A stretch of 64,000 bases of DNA. Origin: Prochlorococcus sp. AG-402-B05 (lineage in GTDB: Bacteria > Cyanobacteriota > Cyanobacteriia > PCC-6307 > Cyanobiaceae). The notes below the pieces were generated by a model that did no database searches, was not told the DNA's origin, and saw only the letters and a list, made by a program, of their open reading frames with translations. Below are positions 49,793-58,297 of the stretch, piece after piece; position 1 is the first letter of the stretch, and each line of letters starts with the position of its first letter. The stretch covers positions 69,697 to 133,696 of the forward strand of contig QCHK01000001.1 in assembly GCA_003279635.1 (NCBI GenBank), written 5' to 3'. Both the position numbers and the translations under genes were made by a program.

Positions 49793-51060
49793 AAAGTCAC
49801 CTCTACTCCTTTATTGAATTTTTTTCTTTCTTGCTTCAAGGTTTCTTGGTCTATCCATTGTCCATAGTGCCTCTGGTGAGTTGTGTTTGTATGCCCCATT
49901 GATGCGGCTGCACTCCTTACAGATAAGTGATTAGTTGAATCAGCATGGCTACGAAAAGCCCAGCCGTGTCTCAAGGAATATGGAGTTAAATTTGGATCTA
50001 CTTTTTTCAATTCTTGCCAGCAATCTGTTCTTTCAAGTAACTGAGCAAATGCAGCTCCAACATCTTGAAAGTGATCTTTATCTCCTTTACTTATCATGTC
50101 TATTTTAGATTTAACTGCATAAGGTAATTTCACAGCTCCAGTAGAAAAATCTTTTAAAAAGTTATAAGCTTCGCCCTTCTTTCTGCCTTTGCAATCCAGT
50201 CCAATTGCAAGTCTTGGTTTTCTATTTTCTCTACTCCTTAAATTCTGTTTAACCTTCGAGCCCACATACAATTCATTTCCATCAGTTTATAACACAGCAA
50301 GCTCAGCTAATCGAAGTCCGAAGTAACCAATTAACCCATAAGCGGGCCTAAGTTCATATAACTTTTTCTCCTTTAACTTATCTAACAGCCATGAGAATTG
50401 TTCTGGCTTTACAGGTGGAGTTGCTTCAATTTGCTCGCTAAATTTTTTCAGTCCAATTAATTCTTGAACTATTTCTGAATCAAGCGACAACCATTTCATA
50501 TCTAACCCTTGCCTATTAACAGCCCATTCAAGGAAAGCCGCTATATCTCCTAAAGCTCTCTTCCTACCCTGACCGCCAGCGGGCATCTTTTCAAAATATC
50601 TTTCTGAATACCTTTTATATAGTTCTTTTGAATCTCGTGGTTTTGGTAGAGACTCTTTTGCTTACACCATCTTTTTGATTCGGCTGGTTGTATCTCTAAG
50701 TGTTGTAGTTCTTCTATCACTTTTAGTTTTTAAGTATTCATCAGCCAGCCAATTCCATTCAACATCTGTTGAATTTTTTCCAATGTCATCTTGTTTTTTA
50801 TAAAGCTCAAAAGCATTCCTTAGAGATAACTTTCTCTCTGCCATCAAGTCATGAATGTCCCCAACGGTATCTTGAATTTTTCTCTTGTTATCTTTCTTCC
50901 ACTCAAGAGGAACAGTCACGCTGGAGCGTGGATTCTTGCTTCCCTTGCCTTTATTGATGCGGTGAGTTAGCTCAACTTTTCCTGATTTCTGAGTAATAGA
51001 AAAACCAATATGACAATCCTCTTTAAGGTTTTGCCGCAGATTTGTTACCCATTTGTCCAT
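49789..51060 (-). pseudogene. Tyrosine recombinase pseudogene of the older element
   Basis: One continuous minus-strand frame from ATG 51060 aligns along its length with the intact integrase at 62043-63329. Shared landmarks are SDRRTTTLRD, PAGGQGRKR, LRPAYGLIGYFGLRLAEL, YSLRHGWAFRSH and HYGQWID with the catalytic tyrosine. Only two in-frame TAA codons interrupt it, at 50662-50664 and 50287-50289; there is no frameshift. It lies divergent from the truncated tRNA-Ala, 156 bases away, just as the intact integrase lies beside the intact tRNA. Confidence 0.88.
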
Positions 51061-51106
51061 AAAACCTGTCGCCTGTTAGAAAGAGCTTGCCGCAGATTTG
51101 CCGCAG
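51031..51106. repeat. TTGCCGCAG repeats beside the old integrase
   Basis: Exact copies of TTGCCGCAG occur at 51031-51039 (inside the integrase 5' end), 51087-51095 and 51098-51106. The last two are spaced by 11 bases. Their position, one in the gene start and a tandem pair before the tRNA, mirrors the TGGCGCATA set of the intact element. Confidence 0.6.
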
Positions 51107-51216
51107 TATCCACCGCACATTGGGTATGTCTGAGTGTATTTGGGTATATTTTAGTGGTGAAGTATAATGATTACGTTGCTTGAGGTTGATTGCAATCACT
51201 GTCATCTCAACGATTT

Positions 51217-51255
51217 GGGGCCATAGCTCAGCTGGTAGAGCACCTGCATGGCATG
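51217..51255 (+). other. Truncated tRNA-Ala, left attachment site
   Basis: These 39 bases are identical to the first 39 bases of the intact tRNA-Ala(GGC) at 63465, ending just after the anticodon. A single mismatch and four further matching bases follow, and then the sequences diverge. The 3' half is absent, so no functional tRNA is made here. It marks the left junction of the element. Confidence 0.9.
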
Positions 51256-51319
51256 AAGGGCATTATTCTTCTGTGATCGATTGATATAACAGGGTTTAGA
51301 TAGCACAACAAAACGTAAA

Positions 51320-51340
51320 TGGCGCACACCGTGGCGCATA
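51320..51340. repeat. Left-end tandem 12-bp-spaced repeat pair
   Basis: TGGCGCACA at 51320 and TGGCGCATA at 51332 are spaced by exactly 12 bases. They lie 64 bases inside the left junction and match the pair at the right end. They are candidate arm-type integrase binding sites. Confidence 0.65.
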
Positions 51341-51418
51341 TTTGATATTACTTTGAGTTTGCTTTGATCTGTTGTGATAACTAGCTTATCCCTTTTTTAT
51401 TGTTTATAGAAACTAGAC

Positions 51419-51444
51419 AAAAAAAGAGCCACCAAAGGCAGCTC
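51419..51444 (-). terminator. Outward-facing intrinsic terminator
   Basis: On the minus strand an 8-pair stem (two G-T pairs) with a TTT loop is followed by seven T. It would stop transcripts running leftward out of the element. A decayed version, AAAAAGAGCC, survives near 46602 in the older copy. The rest of the 51256-51591 gap shows no gene. Confidence 0.5.
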
Positions 51445-51591
51445 CCACATCGTAAAATCGAATCTAGTTAAGAGGTCATTTTTAATTGAAATTACTATTA
51501 TTTTAAACTACTTTTGTTATTGCTTTGGTTGCTTATATGGTTAATCAGTTTTGCAAACTCACGCTAAATAGCAACGCCTCGAAAATCAAAA

Positions 51592-51780
51592 ATGACTAAA
51601 GTCATTCACTCTGATTTTTTAACTGTCGCAGAAGCAATGACTTCCGCCTTTTCAGTAATAGAAAAGAATCAATCTTGGTATCTAATGCCTTCTTTGGTTC
51701 CTGAGTTGGCACTTTGTTTTCACATGCTCCAGAGGGAATTGAATCTACATTGCATCAAGCAAGAATATGAAAAAAGCTAA
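51592..51780 (+). CDS. Small element left-end protein (62 aa)
   Basis: The protein starts MTKVIHSDFLTVAEAMTSAF and has no recognisable domain. Its 3' end overlaps the next gene by 14 bases, so the two are coupled. A decayed copy of both genes at 46.77-47.27 kb shows that the pair belongs to this element type and was under selection. Function unknown. Confidence 0.7.
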   Translation: MTKVIHSDFLTVAEAMTSAFSVIEKNQSWYLMPSLVPELALCFHMLQRELNLHCIKQEYEKS

Positions 51781-52129
51781 TAAACAAGAGATGGAATTAA
51801 GAGCAGGTTTTGCTGCTGATTTGCTTGCTCAAGGTCATAGTTGCACCGTAGTAACGACCCAAGTGACCGAAGAGTATGAATTAAGCAGAAGGCAGGCTCG
51901 GAGAATCACAGCCAAGGCAATGGACTTGATTGTTCAAGACTTTGAAGAGATCAATCTTGAACGGCCACAAATGGTGGCAAAGCTAATCGTAAATCTGGAG
52001 CAAGCAATGCAAAAAGGACTGATCAATAATCAATCAAGTGGCGTTGCTGCCTGTGCAAGACAAATAATATCGCTTGCTGGATTAGCAGCCGATAGCAAAT
52101 ACAACTCCAGACCTAAAAGAACTCTCTAA
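51767..52129 (+). CDS. Element left-end protein with HTH-like segment (120 aa)
   Basis: Residues about 12-50 (AADLLAQGHS, then YELSRRQARRITAKAMDLI) look like a helix-turn-helix with a long following helix. The remainder is helical and ends in a basic SRPKRTL tail. The layout recalls DNA-binding regulators or small terminase subunits, but that is only resemblance. It is coupled to the 62-residue gene and has a decayed paralogue at 46948-47272. Confidence 0.7.
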   Translation: MKKANKQEMELRAGFAADLLAQGHSCTVVTTQVTEEYELSRRQARRITAKAMDLIVQDFEEINLERPQMVAKLIVNLEQAMQKGLINNQSSGVAACARQIISLAGLAADSKYNSRPKRTL

Positions 52130-52284
52130 GCATTAGGAATTGACCAGAAGCAACATTATAAAAACGATGCATCTAGCAATAATTAACAACCTATTGATAA
52201 AAATTGACTCTTTGAAAGCCAACTAAGGATTAGGTTGGCAATATAGATTTACTAGATGGCATTTAATTAAAGCGATAACAGGCC

Positions 52285-55008
52285 ATGCCTAGACCTACTT
52301 ACTGGGATTTTGAATCTCCTAATCAAGGTGAAAAAGGAACTACTCTTACTGGGTACCTAGAAGGCAGGTTTTCAAACCCTTGGGCTCCTTCAACTATTTA
52401 TATTGCATCTTTAAAAAATTATCCTGACTTCATAAAAATAGGTTTTTGCCAAGTAAGAAATAGACAAAGAAGATTTAGCGATTCTGAGTATGGAGAAATT
52501 CTTTTTGATCTTTGTGAGGATAAAGAACTTGTTCCTGAAGATATACCAAGAGCAGAAGCATATATATGTGAAAAATATTTATTTTCATTATTAATGCATG
52601 AAAAAGAATTTGAACAAATTAATGATTTAAGGAAGAAACATTGGTCTGGTTACACAGAAACATTTAAGGTGCCAAAAGTAAAGAAAAAGTGGTCACCAAT
52701 TAAAGGTTATTTAAAATATGGAATTAATGGTTTGGTATTTAATGAAATAAGCTTTGATAGAGAAAAATTTATTGAAAGAATTAGATCAGAGATAAAGAAT
52801 ACGCTTTTAAATGGGGATAAAGGTTGGGAGAAAATGCTAGATCAAATAGTCATTTTAGATAAAGATAAATCTTTATATCTAAAAAGAAAAAGATTTCATC
52901 CTATCAATGTATATAAAGAAAAGAGTACAATAATATACGAGCTTGATGATGAAGAAAGAAGATTAGAAATAGAATCTTATGACATGTGGAATGAATTATT
53001 TGGGATTGAATCCGATATAGAAGAAGCTAGAAATCTAATGACTAAATTGTGGAATTTGATTACATATAATGAAACATTTAATGAAATAGATATTAACAAT
53101 GGCGATAGACTACTTAATAAGATCAATGCAATCAAATTTAATATTAAAAGAATCAAAGAAATATCGAATAAAATTCTAATTGAAAAAGATAAATTGATTA
53201 GCGAAATTATCTCAATAGAGAAAGAAAGAAGAGGATTAAAAATGTCATATGAAGATTGGAAAGATATAGCTTATTCTGATGAGAATGAAATAATAATTAA
53301 AGAAAAATCCGATTCTAAGCAAGTCAGTCCTTACTATGATCCCAAATGGTTATTAGAAAAGATAAAACAAGAAGATGTTGATCAAAATAATAGTATTGAA
53401 ATAGAAACCCCGTATGAACTAGTTGAAAAAGAAGAAAGATATTACTCAAAAGATTTAGAAAAGGGTTTTGATAAAAATGTACAAAATATCGATAATGACA
53501 AATGGTTAGCTGAAAAAATAAAATATTTTAAAGAAAATAAAAAATATAATAATGATTTAGAAGAGAAGGGATTTCCAGAGCCGGATGCTGACGAGTTAAG
53601 GGAACAAGAGGAAAGAGAAGAGGAAGATGAAAGGCTAAGAAATGTGCCAGGCTTTTCTTGGTCTGATTGGCCAGTAAGAAGTAAAGAATTTAGTGACACC
53701 TATATCGATGCGGGTAATTACTGGAATATGGAAGGTGTCTTTGAAGATGCAGTTGGAGAGGCAGAACAGATAGTTTTGCAGCGAGCCGAAGAGGCAGCAG
53801 AACAATTTTACGAAGAGCAAGCAGAAGAGGAAGCTGAGAGAAATGCTCAGCTCTGGGCAGAGGAAGAATACCAAGATTATTTAGAGGACTTAAAGATGGA
53901 AAAAGCAGCAGAAAAAGAAAAATGTTATTTATATGAATTAAATAAAAAAGAAAAAGATTTTAGTTTTGATAGTCCTTTTTATGATCCAAGCTGGTTACTA
54001 GAAAAGATCAATCAAGAAGATGCTAATCAGAATAACAATATTGATATACAAAGTCCGTATGAATTATTTGAGAAAGAAAGAGTTCAAGAACTAAACGAAG
54101 AACAAATTAAAACAATTAATAATAGTAATAAATCTAATACGAATGCTGAGACTAATTCTCAGCAAAGAAGGCCGCCTAAGGTTACTTCAGGCAAAACAGA
54201 CAAAATAAAAAATATTGAAGTAGAAATCAATACTGATTATACAAGCAAGAAAGTTAAAGATGAAGCAATCAATTCTGAAAATGACAATATAGATTGGCTC
54301 CTAAGAAAAGAGGATTTGATAAAATCGCAAAACCATAAATATACTGCATTACAACTTTATCACCCAACAAAATCTGAACTTCATGATTCTAATGATAAAA
54401 GAATTTTAGCTTTTAAAGATCATTATAAAGATGATCATTACCAGGCATTATGTTTTTACTCAATAGCCTTTAAAATGGTAATCCCTAGAAATACTGAAAT
54501 ACTACTAACCTGTGCCCCAGGGAGCAAAGCCTATAGAGATGGATCTCTAAATAAACTTATAAGAATTTTAAGTGGAGGACCAATAAAAGATGGCTCAAAT
54601 CTATTAAAAACGATAAGAGACAGGGGCAAGAAATCACTTAAACATAAATATACCAACGCTGAATTATATGAAACTATTGAAATCAATAAAATTGAGATTT
54701 CAGCAAACTGCAGAATATTAATATTAGATGACGTTATTACTAGTGGACAGACATTTAATGTTTGCAAAAAGATTCTAATAGATTCAGGTTATAAAAATCA
54801 GATTACTTGCCTAGGGATTGGCATGACAGATTGGACTTCATCTCAAAAAACTCTGACTGATGAAATCAATATAAACAATTTCCCTAATCCTTTAAGCCCT
54901 ATAAATATAATTCCTGAAAATATCGATAAAGATGAACCCTTGATTCCAAATGAAATCAAAAATAGTGTTAAGGCAGCCGCTAGAATATTATTTAATTTAT
55001 TTAAATAA
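52285..55008 (+). CDS. Large fusion: GIY-YIG-like (T5orf172) nuclease domain plus phosphoribosyltransferase domain
   Basis: The 907-residue protein has an N-terminal GIY-YIG-superfamily segment at about 35-130 (IYIASLKNYPDFIKIGF, an acidic PRAEAYICEKYLF helix). Long charged coiled-coil stretches follow, with two copies of a 40-residue module starting at 348 and 563. A C-terminal phosphoribosyltransferase-like domain at about 735-870 has the PRPP motif DDVITSGQT at 815-823. It overlaps the DprA-like gene by one base (TAATG). PRTase plus DprA is the make-up of ShosTA; the nuclease-like head and coils are extra. Very AT-rich. Confidence 0.78.
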   Translation: MPRPTYWDFESPNQGEKGTTLTGYLEGRFSNPWAPSTIYIASLKNYPDFIKIGFCQVRNRQRRFSDSEYGEILFDLCEDKELVPEDIPRAEAYICEKYLFSLLMHEKEFEQINDLRKKHWSGYTETFKVPKVKKKWSPIKGYLKYGINGLVFNEISFDREKFIERIRSEIKNTLLNGDKGWEKMLDQIVILDKDKSLYLKRKRFHPINVYKEKSTIIYELDDEERRLEIESYDMWNELFGIESDIEEARNLMTKLWNLITYNETFNEIDINNGDRLLNKINAIKFNIKRIKEISNKILIEKDKLISEIISIEKERRGLKMSYEDWKDIAYSDENEIIIKEKSDSKQVSPYYDPKWLLEKIKQEDVDQNNSIEIETPYELVEKEERYYSKDLEKGFDKNVQNIDNDKWLAEKIKYFKENKKYNNDLEEKGFPEPDADELREQEEREEEDERLRNVPGFSWSDWPVRSKEFSDTYIDAGNYWNMEGVFEDAVGEAEQIVLQRAEEAAEQFYEEQAEEEAERNAQLWAEEEYQDYLEDLKMEKAAEKEKCYLYELNKKEKDFSFDSPFYDPSWLLEKINQEDANQNNNIDIQSPYELFEKERVQELNEEQIKTINNSNKSNTNAETNSQQRRPPKVTSGKTDKIKNIEVEINTDYTSKKVKDEAINSENDNIDWLLRKEDLIKSQNHKYTALQLYHPTKSELHDSNDKRILAFKDHYKDDHYQALCFYSIAFKMVIPRNTEILLTCAPGSKAYRDGSLNKLIRILSGGPIKDGSNLLKTIRDRGKKSLKHKYTNAELYETIEINKIEISANCRILILDDVITSGQTFNVCKKILIDSGYKNQITCLGIGMTDWTSSQKTLTDEININNFPNPLSPINIIPENIDKDEPLIPNEIKNSVKAAARILFNLFK

Positions 55009-55943
55009 TGATTGAAAAAGTTTCCGATATATTAACTTTATTAGAAATAAAAGGTATTGGGCCGGCAAAAGCTAAGCAAGTAATTGATAATGCCAAATCA
55101 ATTCATAGAGATGATTTTATTTTCAACTTGAAAGAATATTATAATTGTACTGTAACTAAATCAGAATGGATAACAATTAGTAATCATATCAAGGATACAC
55201 TAGAAAGAACAGTTAATTCTGGAATAAATTGTTTACCTTTCTATGATAAAAACTACCCAAAAATATTAAATAATCTTTCTGATCCACCTTTAATACTATT
55301 TGTAAAAGGAGAAGTTTCCTCGATAAATACTTCTTTCCCTTTTGCAATAGTAGGGACGAGAAATCCATCAAAGTTCACTATTGATAAAGGGGCAGAAGTT
55401 TGTGAGATTATCTCAGCTAGATGTGATTGCATCGTTAGTGGTCTAGCGCTTGGATGCGACTCGATAGCACATAAATCAGCCATTAATTTTGGCATCCCAA
55501 CTATTGCTGTTTTGCCCAATGGCTTAGATACTATTTATCCAAAAGAAAACATAAATCTAGCGAATAATATTCTTGATAAAGGAGGTGCTCTTTTATCTGA
55601 ATACCTTATAGGGATTAAGCCACAAAGACATCAATTTGTGGCGAGAGACCGTATACAAGCAGGATTATCAAATGCAGGTTTTTTATTGGAAAGTAGTAAA
55701 AAAGGAGGCTCAATGCATTGTATGCGTAAATTAAAATCTTTAAATCGGACTATAGGTTCTTTAGTCCCTCCGAAATCTCAAACTAACGACATGAACTGGT
55801 CTGGCAATCAAGAACTATTAAAAGATCATTCATGTATAAGCATTGACACAGAATCAGAAAATAATCCTAATAGTAGTTCAATAAATGATTTATTTATGAA
55901 TAAAAATACTATTGAAAATTTTAATCAAACTACACTTTTCTAA
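55008..55943 (+). CDS. DprA/Smf-like protein, probable partner of the PRTase fusion
   Basis: This 311-residue protein has a helix-hairpin-helix at residues 12-27 and a DprA Rossmann domain: VGTR 115-118, SGLALG 144-149, a GLDTIYPKEN stretch, RDRIQAGLS 213-221 and GGSM 233-236. The usual GRxVFAVPG end of chromosomal DprA is replaced by NRTIGSLVPP. A serine- and asparagine-rich tail follows. It is translationally coupled to the upstream gene, so it is more likely an antitoxin or sensor (ShosA-like) than the competence DprA. Confidence 0.82.
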   Translation: MIEKVSDILTLLEIKGIGPAKAKQVIDNAKSIHRDDFIFNLKEYYNCTVTKSEWITISNHIKDTLERTVNSGINCLPFYDKNYPKILNNLSDPPLILFVKGEVSSINTSFPFAIVGTRNPSKFTIDKGAEVCEIISARCDCIVSGLALGCDSIAHKSAINFGIPTIAVLPNGLDTIYPKENINLANNILDKGGALLSEYLIGIKPQRHQFVARDRIQAGLSNAGFLLESSKKGGSMHCMRKLKSLNRTIGSLVPPKSQTNDMNWSGNQELLKDHSCISIDTESENNPNSSSINDLFMNKNTIENFNQTTLF

Positions 55944-55984
55944 TAAGATATTTAATGTTAATAATAAGGTATAGAGATTTTAAA

Positions 55985-56830
55985 ATGAATTATCTAATTA
56001 AATATAAATACCTTGCTTTTGCCTCATTAATTTCATTTATCCCATTTCATCCGGTTTATGGATATTCCCAAAAAATAAATACTAAATATCAAGTTTTAAA
56101 TAAGTATTATTTTAATAGAATTGTAAATAGTATTAGCCAGCAAAAAACAGCTGAAGAATATCTTGATGAAGCCAACAATATAATCTTTGATGACTTTTCA
56201 GCACTCTTAACAAAGAACAAAAAAACTAGAGAAGAATTTATTCAACTAGTCAATAAATCTCTAAAGATAAAGGAAACTGCTAGAGCATATCTTTATTTAG
56301 GGCATGCTAATCATATGACCTTAGACTCAATTGGATACAAAAAGGCAATTGATCATTATGAAAAAGCTCTTGAATTAAATCCTGAATACGTTAAAGCTTT
56401 TGTTGCATTAGGCATGTCACATAGAAACAATAAAAACTTTAAAGAAACAATTACTAATTTAGAGAAAGCTATAAACCTTAATTATGAGAATGAATTAATT
56501 TTCAATCAAATTGCAGAGGCCAAATATCAACTAGGAGATCATAAAGGTGCCCTTATTGCCTTGAAAAAAGCAATAAAAATCAATCCCGATAATTCAGTTA
56601 ACTACTTTCAAAGTGCAATCTCAAAACACATCTTAGGTGATTATAAGAGCTCGATTAATGATTATTCAAAAGCAATAAAATTAAACTCAGGAAGTGCAAA
56701 TTATTATTATTTTAGAGCATTTGCATATTTAGACCAAAAGGATATTGAAAATGGTTGTCAAGATTTAGACAATGCTTCAAAGCTAGGAGCTAATACTTCT
56801 AAAGAGATGGAAAAATACTGCTTAAATTAA
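55985..56830 (+). CDS. Exported tetratricopeptide-repeat protein
   Basis: From ATG 55985 a signal peptide (hydrophobic 8-25, ending PVYGYS) precedes at least four TPR units. Examples are KAIDHYEKALELNPEYVKAF, GALIALKKAIKINPDNSVNY and SSINDYSKAIKLNSGSANYY. The protein is about 281 residues. The frame is open to 55955, but the later start restores the signal peptide. It follows the DprA-like gene by 41 bases and may be cargo of the element. It probably mediates protein-protein contact outside the cytoplasm. Confidence 0.75.
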   Translation: MNYLIKYKYLAFASLISFIPFHPVYGYSQKINTKYQVLNKYYFNRIVNSISQQKTAEEYLDEANNIIFDDFSALLTKNKKTREEFIQLVNKSLKIKETARAYLYLGHANHMTLDSIGYKKAIDHYEKALELNPEYVKAFVALGMSHRNNKNFKETITNLEKAINLNYENELIFNQIAEAKYQLGDHKGALIALKKAIKINPDNSVNYFQSAISKHILGDYKSSINDYSKAIKLNSGSANYYYFRAFAYLDQKDIENGCQDLDNASKLGANTSKEMEKYCLN

Positions 56831-57127
56831 ATCAAATAAAAAATGTTCATTAATCAGCTGTCAAAAAGGACTATCCCGCCGCTATTCCCGCCAAATAGAA
56901 ATAGCTCCCGAAAAGAAAACTATTGATAACCAAGGCTAAATAGAAAATGACCCTCTGAATAGCAGGCAGGGAGTCAAGAAAGACCTCACGTGTCTCACCT
57001 TTTCCCCAACACTTACTACATATGTATAGGTATCTATTATTTATTTATTTTTTAAAAAAGAGATGAGACATGAGGTAAATATCCCATCTCCCTTTTTATG
57101 ACTACCTTTTGGTTGCCTCAGGCTACC
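56831..57127. other. Convergent intergenic region with inverted repeats
   Basis: No gene is seen. ACATGAGGTA at 57068-57077 is inverted as TACCTCATGT at 57124-57133, and an imperfect GAGATG/CATCTC hairpin between them precedes a short T-run. The segment separates rightward cargo from the leftward replication operon and probably terminates both. Confidence 0.45.
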
Positions 57128-58297
57128 TCATGTTTTTCTCCAATATCTCTTCTTTCCAGCGTCTCCTTGAGTTTGATGTTTATCTTTTCGGTAGCCCAAA
57201 GATTGCAGGCACTCAGATGCTTTTTTTAAGTCAAGGTCTTTGATCCTTTCTTTGTCTCTTAGTCCTGAATCTATTAACGCTTCTGTGGTTGTAAATGGAG
57301 CGAGTCTAAATCCGACCCAATCAGCTAATGCTTCCATAAATGGATGTTCCGCTTGAAAGTCTTTATTCCTCCTATTGGATTCATCTTGCAGCTCTTTTTT
57401 TAGATAAGGTTTGCGGCCATTTCTATAAGCAAGAATCGCAGCTTTAAGAATCCTCTTTCGATCTTGTTTCACTTTTTCGGTATCAATTTCTTTCTTGACT
57501 GGAATAACCCAGAACCTTCGATGACTTGCAGATGGATCTGAAAGAAAGTCGCAACGATTAGAAGTTGCAACCAAAATCGAAGGTCTTGGAAACTTTCCAG
57601 TGCCTCTTGCATAAGGTCTTTTGTAAGTGTCGGTAGCACTTGAGAAAACAGCTTTCAAAGAAGCTTGAGCTTTTGCATTTGTAATTCCATCAAGTTCTGC
57701 AAGCTCATAAATCAAACATTGATTGATTGCCATGAACAGGTCTTGTTGCTTGCTTTGCCATGTATCGCAGAACCAATCCTCGGTAGCAAGTTCTTTCCAA
57801 AAAGTAGATTTTCGGATTCCTTCTTTCCCTGTTAATACAAGGCAAGTGTCAAACTTGCACCCATTGTGAAATGTCCTATTAACTAACCCAATAACGGTAG
57901 TAGCGAGCATTGCATCATAAAGAGGATCACTTGTTCCTAAGTAATCCGTTGCGACCTGATCTAGTTCAATCGGTTGAATTGAATCATCATGTTCAATTCT
58001 CTTAAGCTCATCAACTACTGGGTGGTAGGTGTTCTTTTGTGCGGCTGTTTGTAAGGCATCAATCGCATGGCCTTTATTAATCTTCCATCCTCTTTCAGAG
58101 AGATAAACATAGAAGTTATCTATGAATGAAGTTTGGATTGGTTGCCTATTCAATTCAACCTCTCCACTCATCAAGTTGTACTCAAGTTGAGTTGTGTAAT
58201 CGACTGAAAGCATTTGGCTTAATACTCCAGCACTAAGATTCTGCTCCCTTGGTTCCTTCCCTTCTTTAGTGATCCAGCCCTTTTCGATTTCAATCAT
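57128..58297 (-). CDS. VapE-like replication helicase (virulence-associated E family)
   Basis: The 389-residue ATPase has Walker A GKEGIRKST at 157-165, with arginine where glycine is more common, and a Walker B-like LIYELAELD at 195-203. A sensor-like VATSNRCDFL and the RRFWVIPV segment typical of VapE proteins also occur. Such helicases drive replication of phage satellites. It overlaps the primase gene by one base (TAATG) and ends the leftward operon. Confidence 0.85.
   Translation of the reverse strand: MIEIEKGWITKEGKEPREQNLSAGVLSQMLSVDYTTQLEYNLMSGEVELNRQPIQTSFIDNFYVYLSERGWKINKGHAIDALQTAAQKNTYHPVVDELKRIEHDDSIQPIELDQVATDYLGTSDPLYDAMLATTVIGLVNRTFHNGCKFDTCLVLTGKEGIRKSTFWKELATEDWFCDTWQSKQQDLFMAINQCLIYELAELDGITNAKAQASLKAVFSSATDTYKRPYARGTGKFPRPSILVATSNRCDFLSDPSASHRRFWVIPVKKEIDTEKVKQDRKRILKAAILAYRNGRKPYLKKELQDESNRRNKDFQAEHPFMEALADWVGFRLAPFTTTEALIDSGLRDKERIKDLDLKKASECLQSLGYRKDKHQTQGDAGKKRYWRKT

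Noticed and set aside
50287-50664. Three separate short integrase-related genes
   Set aside because: All three pieces are in the same frame and align end to end with the intact integrase, so this is one pseudogene with two stops.
51217-51290. Second functional tRNA-Ala
   Set aside because: Only the first 39 bases match; the T-arm and 3' acceptor are missing, so it cannot fold as a tRNA.
55008-55943. Chromosomal competence gene dprA
   Set aside because: It lacks the usual C-terminal part of the Rossmann domain, sits on the element, and is coupled to the PRTase fusion, so a defence or antitoxin role fits better.
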